The notes below the pieces were generated by a model that did not search any database, was not told where the DNA came from, and saw only the letters and a program-made list of their open reading frames with translations. From contig NZ_JAERRK010000010.1 of NCBI RefSeq assembly GCF_016741775.1, positions 186,001-250,000 of the forward strand: a stretch of 64,000 nucleotides of DNA. Reading direction: 5' to 3'. The translations under genes and the position numbers were made by a program. This stretch comes from Streptomyces actinomycinicus. GTDB taxonomy: Bacteria > Actinomycetota > Actinomycetes > Streptomycetales > Streptomycetaceae. Positions 40,710 to 49,003 of this stretch are shown here, piece by piece. Numbering within the stretch: the stretch's first letter is position 1; every line of letters begins with the position of its first letter.

Positions 40710-41735
40710 TCATCCAGCAGAGCCGTCCAGGAGATCCAGGACGGCCGCCTCCACGGCTCCTTGCGTGGCCGGACGCCCGAAGTCCCCGTGTTCGCCCAGC
40801 CGGGTGAGCGCGGGGGCGACGGTCACCCCCTCTTCGAACAGCTCGAACACCCTGGGGTCGATGTACGACGTCCGGCACACCGCGGGCGTGTTGCCCAGGT
40901 AGTGGCTGACCTCGCGGACGGCCCGGGCGATCTGCCGGCGCCGGGCCGTCTCGGTGGCGCGGGCGGCGCGCGTGCCCACGGCGACCGCCACGCAGGCCAG
41001 CACGGTGGCGTGCCAGGTGCGGAAGTCCTTGGCGGTGACATCGGTGCCGGACAGCCGGCGCAGCGCCTCGTTGAGGTCGTCGCCGTGCAGGTCGTGCCAG
41101 GCGGCCCGCTCCCAGTAGGCGAGGAAGCGGTCGCCGCCCCGTTCGCGGCGCAGCAGGGCGCGGGCGACCGTACGGGCCTGTTCGTCGACGAGCGCGCGGA
41201 CCGACTCGGTGCCGCCCTTGGCCGGGTAGCTGAAGGTGATCTCCCCGCGTGCGCAGCTGACGTGCTCGCGGAGCATGGTCGTCAGGCCGTACGTCTCACT
41301 GGTGCGGGTGTGCCGGTCGCTGCCGATGCGGAAGAAGCCGAGGTCGAGCAGGCGGACCGCGCAGGCGGTGACCCGGGACCGGCTCAGTCCGCGCCCGGCC
41401 AGGTCGGCGGCCACCTTGGCGCGCACTTCTGGCAGGGACCGTGCGACCCGCCGCACGTGCTCGTGCTTGGCCTTCTCCTGCTCCGCCCGGAACTGCTCGT
41501 GGTACAGGTACTGGCGGCGTCCGGCGTCGTCGGTGCCGACCGCCTGGAGGTGGCCTCCGGGCCAGGGGCAGATCCACACGTTCCGCCAGGCGGGCGGGAT
41601 GGTCAGGGCGCGGATGCGGGCGATCTGCTCGCGGTCGGTGAGGGGCTCGCCGGCGACGTCGGTGTAGCGGAAGCCCCGGCCGCAGCGGATGCGCCCGAAT
41701 CCGGGGCCGTCGCAGGAGCTGGTCCGCAGTCTCAC
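40710..41735 (-). CDS. DNA topoisomerase IB
   Basis: A 341-residue poxvirus-like topoisomerase IB. The catalytic Tyr is Tyr291 (TSYIDPRVFELF); active-site Arg and Lys residues lie in RIGSDRHTRTSETYGLTT and DVTAKDFRTWHATV, with a further His/Arg in SHYLGNTPAVCRTSY. It relaxes supercoils by a 3'-phosphotyrosine intermediate. GTG 41735 is preceded by GTGAGGC. It begins seven bases after the stop of an SDR gene on the same strand, so the two are cotranscribed. Bacterial IB enzymes are common in Streptomyces. Confidence 0.94.
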   Translation of the reverse strand: MRLRTSSCDGPGFGRIRCGRGFRYTDVAGEPLTDREQIARIRALTIPPAWRNVWICPWPGGHLQAVGTDDAGRRQYLYHEQFRAEQEKAKHEHVRRVARSLPEVRAKVAADLAGRGLSRSRVTACAVRLLDLGFFRIGSDRHTRTSETYGLTTMLREHVSCARGEITFSYPAKGGTESVRALVDEQARTVARALLRRERGGDRFLAYWERAAWHDLHGDDLNEALRRLSGTDVTAKDFRTWHATVLACVAVAVGTRAARATETARRRQIARAVREVSHYLGNTPAVCRTSYIDPRVFELFEEGVTVAPALTRLGEHGDFGRPATQGAVEAAVLDLLDGSAG

Positions 41736-41742
41736 CGGGGCC

Positions 41743-42546
41743 TCACGGACGGCGCCAGTCGTCGCCGGTCAGGTGGGAGCCGGCCTGCGGGCCCATGCGG
41801 AGCATGCCGCCGTCGACGCTCCAGGAGGCGCCGGTGACGTAGGAGGCGTCGGGGCTCGCCAGGAAGGCGATCACGGCGGCGACCTCGCGGGCGTCCCCCG
41901 GCCGGCCCAGCGGTACGCCCGGCCGGCGCTCGGTGTGCACGTCGGTGTCCTCCTGGCCGGTCATCGGGGTGGCGATCTCGCCCGGTGCGACCGCGTTCAC
42001 GGTGATGCCGTACTCGGCCAGCTCCAGGGCCATCACCTGGGTGAGCAGGCCGAGCCCGCCCTTCGCCGCGCAGTACGGGGCCGCGCCGACGCGGGGCTGG
42101 TGCTCGTGCACCGAGGTGACGTTGACGATCCGGCCGCCGTCGCCCTGCCGGATCATCCGCCGGGCGGCGCGCTGTCCGCACAGGAACGGGCCGACGAGGT
42201 CGACGTCCAGGACCCGGCGCACGTCCGCGAGGGTGAGGTCGAGGTAGGGCGTCATGGTGCCGGTACCGGCGTTGTTCACCAGCACGTCGATGCGGCCCAG
42301 CTCCTCGCACAGCTCGTCCACGGTGTCGGCGGCCTCGGGCAGCCGGGTGAGGTCGAGCTGGGCGACGGCGGCCCGTCGGCCGTGGGCGCGGACCTCCTGC
42401 GCCGTCTCCTCGGCGCCCTCCTCGTCCGTGTGCCAGGTGATGCCGATGTCCAGGCCCGCCTCGGCCAGGCGTACGGCGGTGGCACGGCCGATACCGCTGT
42501 CGGCGCCCGTGATCAGCGCCGTTCGTCGCGCGGCTGGTGCGGACAT
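41743..42546 (-). CDS. SDR-family oxidoreductase (glucose-dehydrogenase-like)
   Basis: A 267-residue classical short-chain dehydrogenase. The cofactor motif TGADSGIG (TGxxxGIG), the NNAG motif (LVNNAGTG), and the catalytic Ser (VTSVHEH region), Tyr and Lys in YCAAK are all present. The end, YVTGASWSVDGGM, is the usual SDR terminus. GGGAGGCGAG is the SD for ATG 42546. It is upstream of the topoisomerase gene with a seven-base gap. Substrate unknown. Confidence 0.92.
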   Translation of the reverse strand: MSAPAARRTALITGADSGIGRATAVRLAEAGLDIGITWHTDEEGAEETAQEVRAHGRRAAVAQLDLTRLPEAADTVDELCEELGRIDVLVNNAGTGTMTPYLDLTLADVRRVLDVDLVGPFLCGQRAARRMIRQGDGGRIVNVTSVHEHQPRVGAAPYCAAKGGLGLLTQVMALELAEYGITVNAVAPGEIATPMTGQEDTDVHTERRPGVPLGRPGDAREVAAVIAFLASPDASYVTGASWSVDGGMLRMGPQAGSHLTGDDWRRP

Positions 42547-42608
42547 GGCTCGCCTCCCGAAGTCCTCACGGACGGTGTGATCGAGTCATCGCAGTACCCG
42601 GGCGCGAG

Positions 42609-42770
42609 GTGCGCAAACGGGCCCCGCCACGGGGAGCGGGGCCAGTTGTGGGCCGCGGTTGGTGCGGGGCTCGGCGCGCGGTTCCCCGTGCGCAAACGGG
42701 CCCCGCCACGGGGAGCGGGGCCAGTTGTGGGCCGCGGTTGGTGCGGGGCTCGGCGCGCGGTTCCCCGTGC
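42609..42770. repeat. Perfect 79-bp tandem duplication
   Basis: Two identical 79-base copies lie at 42609-42687 and 42688-42766, with four more matching bases after. Each holds a hairpin (GGCCCCGC and GCGGGGCC, eight-base loop) and ends CGCGCGGTTCCCC, a phrase like intergenic repeats common in Streptomyces genomes. The block separates the SDR gene from the divergent PHP gene. Confidence 0.92.
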
Positions 42771-42803
42771 CCTTTCGGGGCGCTCGGTGTGAACCTTGGT
42801 GGC

Positions 42804-43868
42804 ATGGAGCCCGTCGTCGCCCTGGAACGGATCGCCTTCCTGCTGGAGCGTGCGCTCGCGCCCACGTACCGGGTGAAGGCGTTCAGGACCGCCGCCCGGG
42901 TCCTCGCCGCGCTGCCCGGGGACGAGGTAGCCGAGCGCGCGGCGGCGGGGACGCTGGAGGCGCTCAGAGGGGTCGGGCCGAAGACCGCGCAGGTGGTGCT
43001 CGAGGCGCTGGCCGGGGAGGTGCCCGGGTATCTGCGCAAGCTGGAGGAGGAGGCCGGTGCGGCAGCCCCCTCCGGGCCCGGCTCCGCCTTGCGGGCGCTG
43101 ATCCGCGGGGACTGCCACACCCATTCGGACTGGTCGGACGGCGGCAGTCCGATCGAGGAGATGGGGCGGGCCGCGGCCGAGCTGGGACACGAGTGGACGG
43201 TGCTGACCGATCACTCGCCGCGACTGACGGTGGCCCGGGGGCTGTCGCCCGCGCGGCTGCGGGAGCAGCTGGAGCAGGTGGCGGAGCTGAACGCGCGCTG
43301 GGCGCCGTTCCGGCTGCTCACCGGCATCGAGTGCGACATCCTGGAGGACGGCTCGCTGGACCAGGAGCCCGAGCTGCTGGAGCGGTTGGACGTGGTGGTC
43401 GTCTCGGTGCACTCCAAGCTGCGGATGGACGCCCGCTCGATGACCCGCCGGATGGTGGCCGCCGTCCGTGATCCACACGCCGATGTGCTCGGGCACTGCA
43501 CCGGGCGCCTGGTGACGGGCCGCGGACGGCCCGAGTCGGAGTTCGACGCGGACGAGGTGTTCGCCGCGTGCGCCGAGTCGGGTACGGCCGTGGAGATCAA
43601 CAGCCGTCCGGAGCGGCTGGACCCGCCCCGGCGGCTGCTGCGCCGGGCGGTCGAGGCCGGGGTGCTGTTCTCCGTCGACACCGACGCGCATGCGCCCGGC
43701 CAGCTGGACTGGCAGATCCTGGGCTGCGCGCGGGCCGAGGAGTGCGGGGTGCCGCCCGAGCGGGTGGTGACGACCTGGTCGGCCGAGGAGCTGCTGGACT
43801 GGACCCGTGCGGGCCGGCTGCCGGCACGCGTGGCGGGGCCCGGGCGTGGTACCCGGGCCGGGAACTGA
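42804..43868 (+). CDS. PHP-domain phosphoesterase with HhH motif (PolX-like, no polymerase)
   Basis: The 354-residue protein has a helix-hairpin-helix DNA-binding region (residues about 5-75, LEALRGVGPKTAQVVLEAL) and a PHP metal-dependent phosphoesterase domain (about 105-345). Ligands are in DCHTHSDWSDG, HEWTVLTDHSP, DVVVVSVHSK, DVLGHCTGR and DTDAH, all normal for the PolX exonuclease part. The nucleotidyl-transferase domain that PolX has in front is missing; the order here is HhH then PHP. Likely a nuclease or phosphatase for DNA repair. ATG 42804. The following HAD gene is 16 bases downstream. Confidence 0.88.
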   Translation: MEPVVALERIAFLLERALAPTYRVKAFRTAARVLAALPGDEVAERAAAGTLEALRGVGPKTAQVVLEALAGEVPGYLRKLEEEAGAAAPSGPGSALRALIRGDCHTHSDWSDGGSPIEEMGRAAAELGHEWTVLTDHSPRLTVARGLSPARLREQLEQVAELNARWAPFRLLTGIECDILEDGSLDQEPELLERLDVVVVSVHSKLRMDARSMTRRMVAAVRDPHADVLGHCTGRLVTGRGRPESEFDADEVFAACAESGTAVEINSRPERLDPPRRLLRRAVEAGVLFSVDTDAHAPGQLDWQILGCARAEECGVPPERVVTTWSAEELLDWTRAGRLPARVAGPGRGTRAGN

Positions 43869-43884
43869 GAGAGAGGACCCCCGG

Positions 43885-44541
43885 ATGGACCGTGCCGCCG
43901 TGTTCGACGTCGACGGGACGCTCGTCGACACCAATCATCTGCACGTCGTGACCTGGTGGGAGGCGTTCCGGCAGGCGGGGCACCGGGTGCCCATGCATGC
44001 CGTGCACCGGGCCGTGGGCCTGGGCTCCACGGACCTCGTCGCCCATCTGCTCGGCGAGGACCGCGACCGGGACCGGGACGCCGAGCTGAGCGCGGCGCAC
44101 AAGGCGCTGTACGGCCAGTACTTCGACCGGCTGGCCGCCCTGCCCGGGGCCACGAAGCTGCTGCGGCGACTGCACGGGGACGGGTGGACGATCGTCCTCG
44201 CCACCTCGGCGAGCGGCGCCGAACTGGGCGCGCTGCGCCGTGCGATCGACGCGGACGACACCATCACGGACACCGCGAGCGCCGAGGACGTGCGGGAGGG
44301 CAAACCGGCTCCGGAGCCCGTGGAGCACGCGTTGGAGCTGGCCGGGGTGCCGGCCTCGCGGGCGGTGTTCGTCGGCGACACCGTGTGGGACATGCGGGCG
44401 GGCAGCAAGGCCGGGGTCCGCTGTGTGGGAGTGCTCTGCGGCGGGATCCCGCGGGCCGACCTCGAGGAGGCGGGGGCGGAGGCGGTGTACGCCGACCCCG
44501 CCGACCTGCTGGACCGGCTGGCCGGGAGCCCGCTGGGCTGA
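43885..44541 (+). CDS. HAD-superfamily hydrolase
   Basis: A 218-residue HAD phosphatase of the beta-phosphoglucomutase/Gph type. Motif I is FDVDGTLVD with the nucleophile Asp8 and acid Asp10; motif II is in LATSASG; motif III Lys in EDVREGKPAPEP; motif IV in VFVGDTVWDMRAG. The cap is the small alpha-helical kind. SD is GAGAGAGGA before ATG 43885. It follows the PHP gene by 16 bases and is probably cotranscribed. Substrate unknown. Confidence 0.93.
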   Translation: MDRAAVFDVDGTLVDTNHLHVVTWWEAFRQAGHRVPMHAVHRAVGLGSTDLVAHLLGEDRDRDRDAELSAAHKALYGQYFDRLAALPGATKLLRRLHGDGWTIVLATSASGAELGALRRAIDADDTITDTASAEDVREGKPAPEPVEHALELAGVPASRAVFVGDTVWDMRAGSKAGVRCVGVLCGGIPRADLEEAGAEAVYADPADLLDRLAGSPLG

Positions 44542-44953
44542 GGGCCGCCGAGGTGACGCGGGTCACGTGCCGGACAGGAACACCACGGGGTGGTTGTCCG
44601 TTGAACGAACCGTGGGTGCGGATGGGACAGAGTCCCCGGGCCTCACCTTTTGCCCACAGGGACGATCGTCCGGCTGAAGCCCTGTGGAGCCTCTCGCCGC
44701 GAGGCGACCGCCGTCCGCATCCACCTCCTGACCGCCCCGGCCGTGAATCCCCCGTCACGGCCGGGGCTCGTTCGTGTGCGGGCCGGAGTGTCCCTCTCGT
44801 CGCCGTGGCGGCGCGGCCGGAGCCGTCCTCCCGACGCCGGGCCGGCGCGGCCGGAGCTGCCCCGGGGCTGTGATCGGCCGGGTGTGCGGGCGTGGCTGCC
44901 GGGTACCCGGCCGGCTGTCGCAGCCTCCGCCGCGCCGACGAGAGGAGCCGAAG
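44542..44953. other. Intergenic region with terminator
   Basis: About 410 bases between the HAD and epimerase genes. The hairpin at 44735-44766 divides it. No SD-supported frame was found in the left half; the right half (44770-44950) is very GC-rich and open in several frames, as expected by chance at this composition. Confidence 0.45.
44735..44766 (+). terminator. 12-bp perfect hairpin
   Basis: CCCCGGCCGTGA at 44735-44746 pairs with TCACGGCCGGGG at 44755-44766 around an eight-base loop, about 190 bases after the HAD gene. It may end that transcript. Confidence 0.7.
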
Positions 44954-45985
44954 GTGAGCAGCTCAGCGGGCAGCAGGGTGGTCGTGACCGGCGCCACCGG
45001 CAATGTCGGGACGAGCGTGGTGCGCCTGCTCTCGGAGGACCCCGCCGTCAAGTCGGTGCGGGGGCTGGCCCGGCGTACGCCCGCGTGGTCACCGGAGAAG
45101 ACCGAGTGGTCCGCCGTCGACCTGTCCGCCGACTCCGCGAACCTCGCTGAGCGGTTCGAGGGCGCCGACGCCGTGATCCATCTGGCCTGGGCGTTCCAGC
45201 CGACGCACGACCCGGCCGTCACCTGGCGGACGAACGTGCTCGGCAGCATCCGGGTGTTCGAAGCGGTCGCCGCGGCCCGCGTGCCGGTGCTGGTGCACGC
45301 CTCGTCCGTCGGGACGTACTCCCCCGGCCCCAAGGACCGCCCGGTGGACGAGTCCTGGCCGACGCACGGCTGGCCGGACGCCGCGTACTGCCGGGAGAAG
45401 GCCTACCTGGAGCGCACGCTCGACGTGTTCGAGCGCGACCACCCCGAGGTGCGCGTGGTGCGCATGCGCCCGGCGTTCCTGTTCAAGTGGCAGTCGGCGA
45501 GCGAGCAGCGGCGGATCTTCGGCGGCCGGTTCCTGCCCGGTCCGCTGGCCAGGCCCGACCTGTTGCCGTTCCTGCCGGACGTCCCCGGCCTCCGGGTGCA
45601 GGCGCTGCACACCGACGACGCGGCCGAGGCCTACCGGCTCGCGCTGCACACGGACACCGCCCGGGGCGCCTTCAACCTGGCCGCCGATCCGCCGCTCGAC
45701 GCCGGAGTGCTGGGTGAACTGCTCGGCTCCCGCCCGGTGCGACTGCCGCGTACGGCGGCCCGGTCGGCGATCGCAGCCGCCTGGGGACTGCGTCTGCTGC
45801 CCGCCTCCCCGCACCTGTTCGACGCCGTGCTGCGGCTGCCGCTGATGGACTGCGGACGGGCGCACAACGAACTCGGCTGGCAGCCCCGGCGCACCGCGAC
45901 CGAGGTGCTGCAGGAGTTCCTGGACGGACTGCAGAAGGGCGGCGGGATGGAGACCGAGCCGATGCGGGGGCGGAAGGTCGGCTGA
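44954..45985 (+). CDS. NAD-dependent epimerase/dehydratase
   Basis: The 343-residue protein has an extended-SDR fold: VVVTGATGNVGTSV at the start for NAD(P) binding, HLAWAFQP, the catalytic Ser in VLVHASSVGTYSPG and the Tyr/Lys in YCREK (YxxxK). GTG 44954 has a GAGAGGAG SD; an upstream in-frame GTG at 44774 would add an unlikely basic leader. The likely substrate is a nucleotide sugar or similar, but this is not fixed by sequence. A small acidic protein gene follows by 39 bases. Confidence 0.9.
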   Translation: MSSSAGSRVVVTGATGNVGTSVVRLLSEDPAVKSVRGLARRTPAWSPEKTEWSAVDLSADSANLAERFEGADAVIHLAWAFQPTHDPAVTWRTNVLGSIRVFEAVAAARVPVLVHASSVGTYSPGPKDRPVDESWPTHGWPDAAYCREKAYLERTLDVFERDHPEVRVVRMRPAFLFKWQSASEQRRIFGGRFLPGPLARPDLLPFLPDVPGLRVQALHTDDAAEAYRLALHTDTARGAFNLAADPPLDAGVLGELLGSRPVRLPRTAARSAIAAAWGLRLLPASPHLFDAVLRLPLMDCGRAHNELGWQPRRTATEVLQEFLDGLQKGGGMETEPMRGRKVG

Positions 45986-46024
45986 GCCGGCCGGACCGAG
46001 AGCCGACGAGGAACGGAGAACACC

Positions 46025-46279
46025 ATGGCCGCGCAGCGTCAGCCGGAGCCCGGTTCCAGGTCCGCACCGGAGGGGCGGCCGGTGCCCCGGGACATGCCGG
46101 ACCAGCAGGCCCGGCCGAACGAGGACCCGTGGGACGTCAGCCCCGGACGCGCGCTCGACGAGGAGACCGAAGAGGAGTCCGTGCCGGACACCGACGAAGC
46201 CGGCAGCGGCCCCCAGGGCGCCCCTCGGTCGGGCACGGTGCACCCGGAACATCCGGCACCCGAGGAGCCGTCGGCCTGA
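46025..46279 (+). CDS. Small disordered hydrophilic protein, 84 aa
   Basis: An 84-residue protein rich in Pro, Glu, Asp and Gly, starting MAAQRQPEPGSRSAPEGRPV. No hydrophobic core, Cys or signal. GGAACGGAG precedes ATG 46025. It follows the epimerase by 39 bases. Low-complexity acidic proteins like this are common orphans in Streptomyces. No function can be inferred. Confidence 0.55.
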   Translation: MAAQRQPEPGSRSAPEGRPVPRDMPDQQARPNEDPWDVSPGRALDEETEEESVPDTDEAGSGPQGAPRSGTVHPEHPAPEEPSA

Positions 46280-46390
46280 GGCGAGACCCTCGGCCCGAGG
46301 CAAGGCCCCCGGCCCGAGGCAGCGGACATCCGTCAGCCTGACGGCCCGGGGCGCCCGACGGCCGGACGGCCCGGTGAGCCCGACGGCCGG

Positions 46391-46533
46391 CGTGAACGGC
46401 GCAAGGCCCCGTGGGCGTGGCGAGACCCGTGACCGGCGCAAGGCCCCGTCGGCTTCGACCGGCCGCCGTCACGCCGGGCGGCGCCGCCGGCCGCGGGGTG
46501 ACCCGTGACCGGCGCAAGGCCCCGTCGGCGTGA
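46391..46533. repeat. Spaced direct repeats of a 30-bp unit
   Basis: A 30-base unit (GACCCGTGACCGGCGCAAGG and ten more) is found exactly at 46424-46453 and 46500-46529. A worn third copy lies at 46391-46416. The spacing and the 40-base arms between (partly inverted) fit no CRISPR pattern. Confidence 0.7.
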
Positions 46534-46551
46534 CGGCCGCGGCGGGGTCCG

Positions 46552-47841
46552 TCAGCGGGGGGCCCGCTCCTGGAGGGCGGCGCGCCAGGCCGGCAGGCGG
46601 TCCTCGCCGGCCGGTTCGGGGCGCCGGCCGCCCCCCGCGAAGAACTCGGCCAGCGGAAGGATCGCGGCGCCGACGGTGACCGCGTCCGGGCCGAGCCGTC
46701 CGAGTTCGATGGTCACCCGGTCGGCCGGGTGGCGCAGCGCGTACGTCGCCGCGTGCCGACGCACGGCGGGCAGGAAGCGCGTGCCGAGCTGGAGACCGGC
46801 CCAGCCGCCGATCAGGATGCGCTCGGGCTGGAAGAGGTTGATCAGGTCGGACAGGCCGGCGCCCAGGTACTCGGCGGTCTCCTCCAGGACGGCCAGCGCG
46901 ACCGGGTCGGGCGTGCCGTCGGAGGGCGGGTAGGCGGCGGCCAGCATCGCCGTCAGCGCGGTCTCCTCGTCGGCCCCCTCGGGGGGCCGGCCGCCCTCCT
47001 CGCGCCAGCGGGCGAGCAGCGACTCGGCGCCCGCGTACGCCTCCAGGCAGCCGGGCGCACCGCAGCGGCAGCGGCGCCCGCGCACCCGTACCGTCAGATG
47101 GCCCCATTCCACGGCCCGTCCGTGTTCCACCTCGGGGGTGACCAGACAGGCACCGACGCCGGAGCCGAAGAGCACGACCACGGCGTTCCGGGCGCCCCGC
47201 CCGGCGCCGAACCACATCTCCGCCTGACCGAGGGTCTTGGCGCCGTTGTCGATGAAGTACGGCACCTGGTCGGGGAGGGGGGAGGCCGAACGGAGCAGCT
47301 GCTCCAGCGGGACCGCGTCCCAGCCGATGGTCTGCCCGTGCACGACGGCGCCCCGGTCGGGGGTGTGCTCGACGATGCCGGGGACGCCGACACCCACGCC
47401 GAGCAGCCGTTCGGGGACGGCCTGTTCGGCGGTGAGCACCTCGGCGACGCCGTCCCGGATGTGACCGGTGATCACGTCGACGTCGTAGCCCTGCGGGGCC
47501 AGCGTCCGTTCCGTGCGGGCGAGTTCGGTGAGCGCCAGGTCGAACAGCTCCACCCGGACCCGGGTCTCGCCGACGTCGACGCCGATCACCTGGCCGCTGT
47601 GCGGGGAGACCCGCAGCAGGGTGCGCGGCCGGCCGCCGTCCGAGTCGACGCTCCCGGCCTCCTCGACCAGACCGTCGGCGATCAGGTCCGCGACGACGTT
47701 GCTGACCGAGCCGGAACTCAGCCCGGTGGCCGGCCCCAGTTCGAAACGGCTCAGCGGCCCGTCGAAATAGAGCCGCTGCAGCACCGCCGTACGGTTGCCG
47801 CGCCTGAGGTCGCGTACTGTGCGTCCGTTCCGCCCCGCCAT
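46552..47841 (-). CDS. ROK-family transcriptional regulator
   Basis: A 429-residue ROK repressor. The N-terminal winged helix (about residues 15-75) contains FELGPATGLSSGSVSNVVADLIADGLV. The sugar-binding/kinase-like part starts with IGVDVGETRVRVELFD and has the zinc site CRCGAPGCLE and the ROK signature GxWGAxRxxx-like GSGVGACLV. ATG 47841 has a GAAGGGAG SD. A near-perfect dyad 75 bases upstream (47916-47940) is its likely autoregulatory operator. By analogy with XylR-type ROK proteins it should sense a sugar. No sugar operon is adjacent. Confidence 0.92.
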   Translation of the reverse strand: MAGRNGRTVRDLRRGNRTAVLQRLYFDGPLSRFELGPATGLSSGSVSNVVADLIADGLVEEAGSVDSDGGRPRTLLRVSPHSGQVIGVDVGETRVRVELFDLALTELARTERTLAPQGYDVDVITGHIRDGVAEVLTAEQAVPERLLGVGVGVPGIVEHTPDRGAVVHGQTIGWDAVPLEQLLRSASPLPDQVPYFIDNGAKTLGQAEMWFGAGRGARNAVVVLFGSGVGACLVTPEVEHGRAVEWGHLTVRVRGRRCRCGAPGCLEAYAGAESLLARWREEGGRPPEGADEETALTAMLAAAYPPSDGTPDPVALAVLEETAEYLGAGLSDLINLFQPERILIGGWAGLQLGTRFLPAVRRHAATYALRHPADRVTIELGRLGPDAVTVGAAILPLAEFFAGGGRRPEPAGEDRLPAWRAALQERAPR

Positions 47842-47915
47842 GCGGCTCCCTTCACGAACCCTGCCCGACCTGCAACATACCCCTTCGGGCAGTGCGGACG
47901 CGACATTCTCCCAAC

Positions 47916-47940
47916 CCTTAGTTCACGCTATGAGCTAAGG
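47916..47940. promoter_or_regulatory. ROK operator, 10-bp dyad with one mismatch
   Basis: CCTTAGTTCA at 47916-47925 and TGAGCTAAGG at 47931-47940 surround CGCTA. Nine of ten positions are symmetric. The core TTAGTTCA-N5-TGARCTAA looks like the dyads bound by ROK/XylR-type regulators. It lies upstream of the ROK gene in the only low-GC patch. Confidence 0.7.
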
Positions 47941-47986
47941 CAAGGGTCCCGGATGCCGGGGCTCCGCGTCGTCGGTGCCGGGGTAC

Positions 47987-48123
47987 GTTCCCGGTTCAGG
48001 GTACGGAACGCCACGCGGACGCCGGGGGCCGTGCGGGCGCCGTCGCCGCAGACGTACACCCGCGCCCCGGCCGCCAGCAGCCGCCACACCTCCTCGGCCC
48101 CGTCGGCGTGCGGGTACCGGCGA
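47987..48123 (-). pseudogene. C-terminal remnant of a P450-reductase/FNR-type flavoprotein
   Basis: The minus-strand frame reads AEEVWRLLAAGARVYVCGDGARTAPGVRVAFRTL. This is the NADPH-binding end of a cytochrome P450 reductase-like or bifunctional CYP102-type enzyme (VYVCGDxxxMAxxV). The rest of the domain is missing on both sides. The Tyr-Val-Cys-Gly-Asp segment is diagnostic. No start or SD exists. It appears to be a decayed fragment. Confidence 0.7.
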
Positions 48124-48221
48124 GGCGAGCAGCCGGTGGACGGAGCCGCCCGTCGGCGGGCGGAGCCACCCTCGGGAAATTCGTTAGCTCTCAACCGCCT
48201 GCCTGCATAGAGTCGGCAATA

Positions 48222-48240
48222 ACCTAGAGACCCTAGGTTG
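48222..48240. promoter_or_regulatory. Perfect inverted repeat just before the FBP-type gene
   Basis: AACCTAG at 48222-48228 and CTAGGTT at 48234-48240 surround AGACC. It is 30 bases before the ATG of the zinc protein gene and close to where transcription should start, so it could be an operator or a small stem in the leader. Confidence 0.5.
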
Positions 48241-48269
48241 CGAGGATGACACCCGGAAGGATCCCTCCC

Positions 48270-48764
48270 ATGAAGACGCTCACCGAGCAGGACATCCGCA
48301 GCTCCTTCATCAACTGCTCCAAGGGCGAGGCCAAGCGACTGACGGTTCCGCAGGACCTCGGTGAACGCCCTTGGGACGATCTGGACTTCCTCGGGTGGCG
48401 CGATCCGGGGGCCCCCGACCGCAGCTACCTGGTCACCGAGCGGGACGGCCGGCTCGTCGGGGTCGCCCTGCGCTTCCCGGCCTCGCAGCGCGGGTTCCTG
48501 CACCGCAGCATGTGCTCGGTGTGCCTGACGACCCATCGCGGCGGCGGGGTGTCGCTGATGACCGCGAGGAAGGCGGGCCCGGCGGGCCGCGAGGGCAACT
48601 CGGTCGGCCTGTACATGTGCACCGACCTGGCCTGTTCGCTGTACGTCCGCGGGAAGAAGGTGCCGGAGTCCGGCGCCCGGTTCGAGGAGAGCCTGACCCT
48701 GGAGCAGCAGATCGCCCGGGCCACCGGCAATCTGCACGCCTTCCTCGACAAGCTGTACGTGTGA
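48270..48764 (+). CDS. FBP-domain (treble-clef zinc-finger) protein
   Basis: A 164-residue protein. MKTLTEQDIRSSFINCSKGEAKRLTVP and CSVCLTTHRGGGVSLMTARKAG, followed by VGLYMCTDLACSLYVRGK, match the FBP_C domain (zinc-binding end of the so-called fibronectin-binding or EF-G-binding family). Four Cys in CxxC and CxxxxC form the zinc site. Members such as Fbp/FusB-like proteins act on elongation factor G, but a resistance role is not shown here. ATG 48270 with GGAAGGA SD. A leader palindrome at 48222 precedes it. Confidence 0.85.
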   Translation: MKTLTEQDIRSSFINCSKGEAKRLTVPQDLGERPWDDLDFLGWRDPGAPDRSYLVTERDGRLVGVALRFPASQRGFLHRSMCSVCLTTHRGGGVSLMTARKAGPAGREGNSVGLYMCTDLACSLYVRGKKVPESGARFEESLTLEQQIARATGNLHAFLDKLYV

Positions 48765-48813
48765 GCACCGCCCCGCCGGCCCGGCGCACGACCGTGCCGT
48801 GGTCGTGCTCGAC

Positions 48814-48855
48814 GGGCGGTGCGGCGACCTCGGCGGGCGGTGCGGCGACCTCGGC
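48814..48855. repeat. Two-copy 21-bp tandem repeat
   Basis: GGGCGGTGCGGCGACCTCGGC is repeated exactly at 48814 and 48835 in the gap after the FBP-type gene. No function is seen. Confidence 0.8.
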
Positions 48856-49003
48856 AGAGGTGGCCGGATATCGCCCGCGAACCGGGCCACCACACCCCGC
48901 CGAGGTCCCTGCTCCCGCGGTCTGAACGGCGGCCACCTGCCCGTACGCGAACACTTGCGGACAGAAACAGGCCGCCAACGATCACGTTCGAGTTCCCGGA
49001 CTA

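Noticed and set aside
46391..46533. Possible CRISPR or att sites
   Set aside because: Only two exact 30-bp copies with one worn copy, unequal spacing, no cas, integrase or tRNA.
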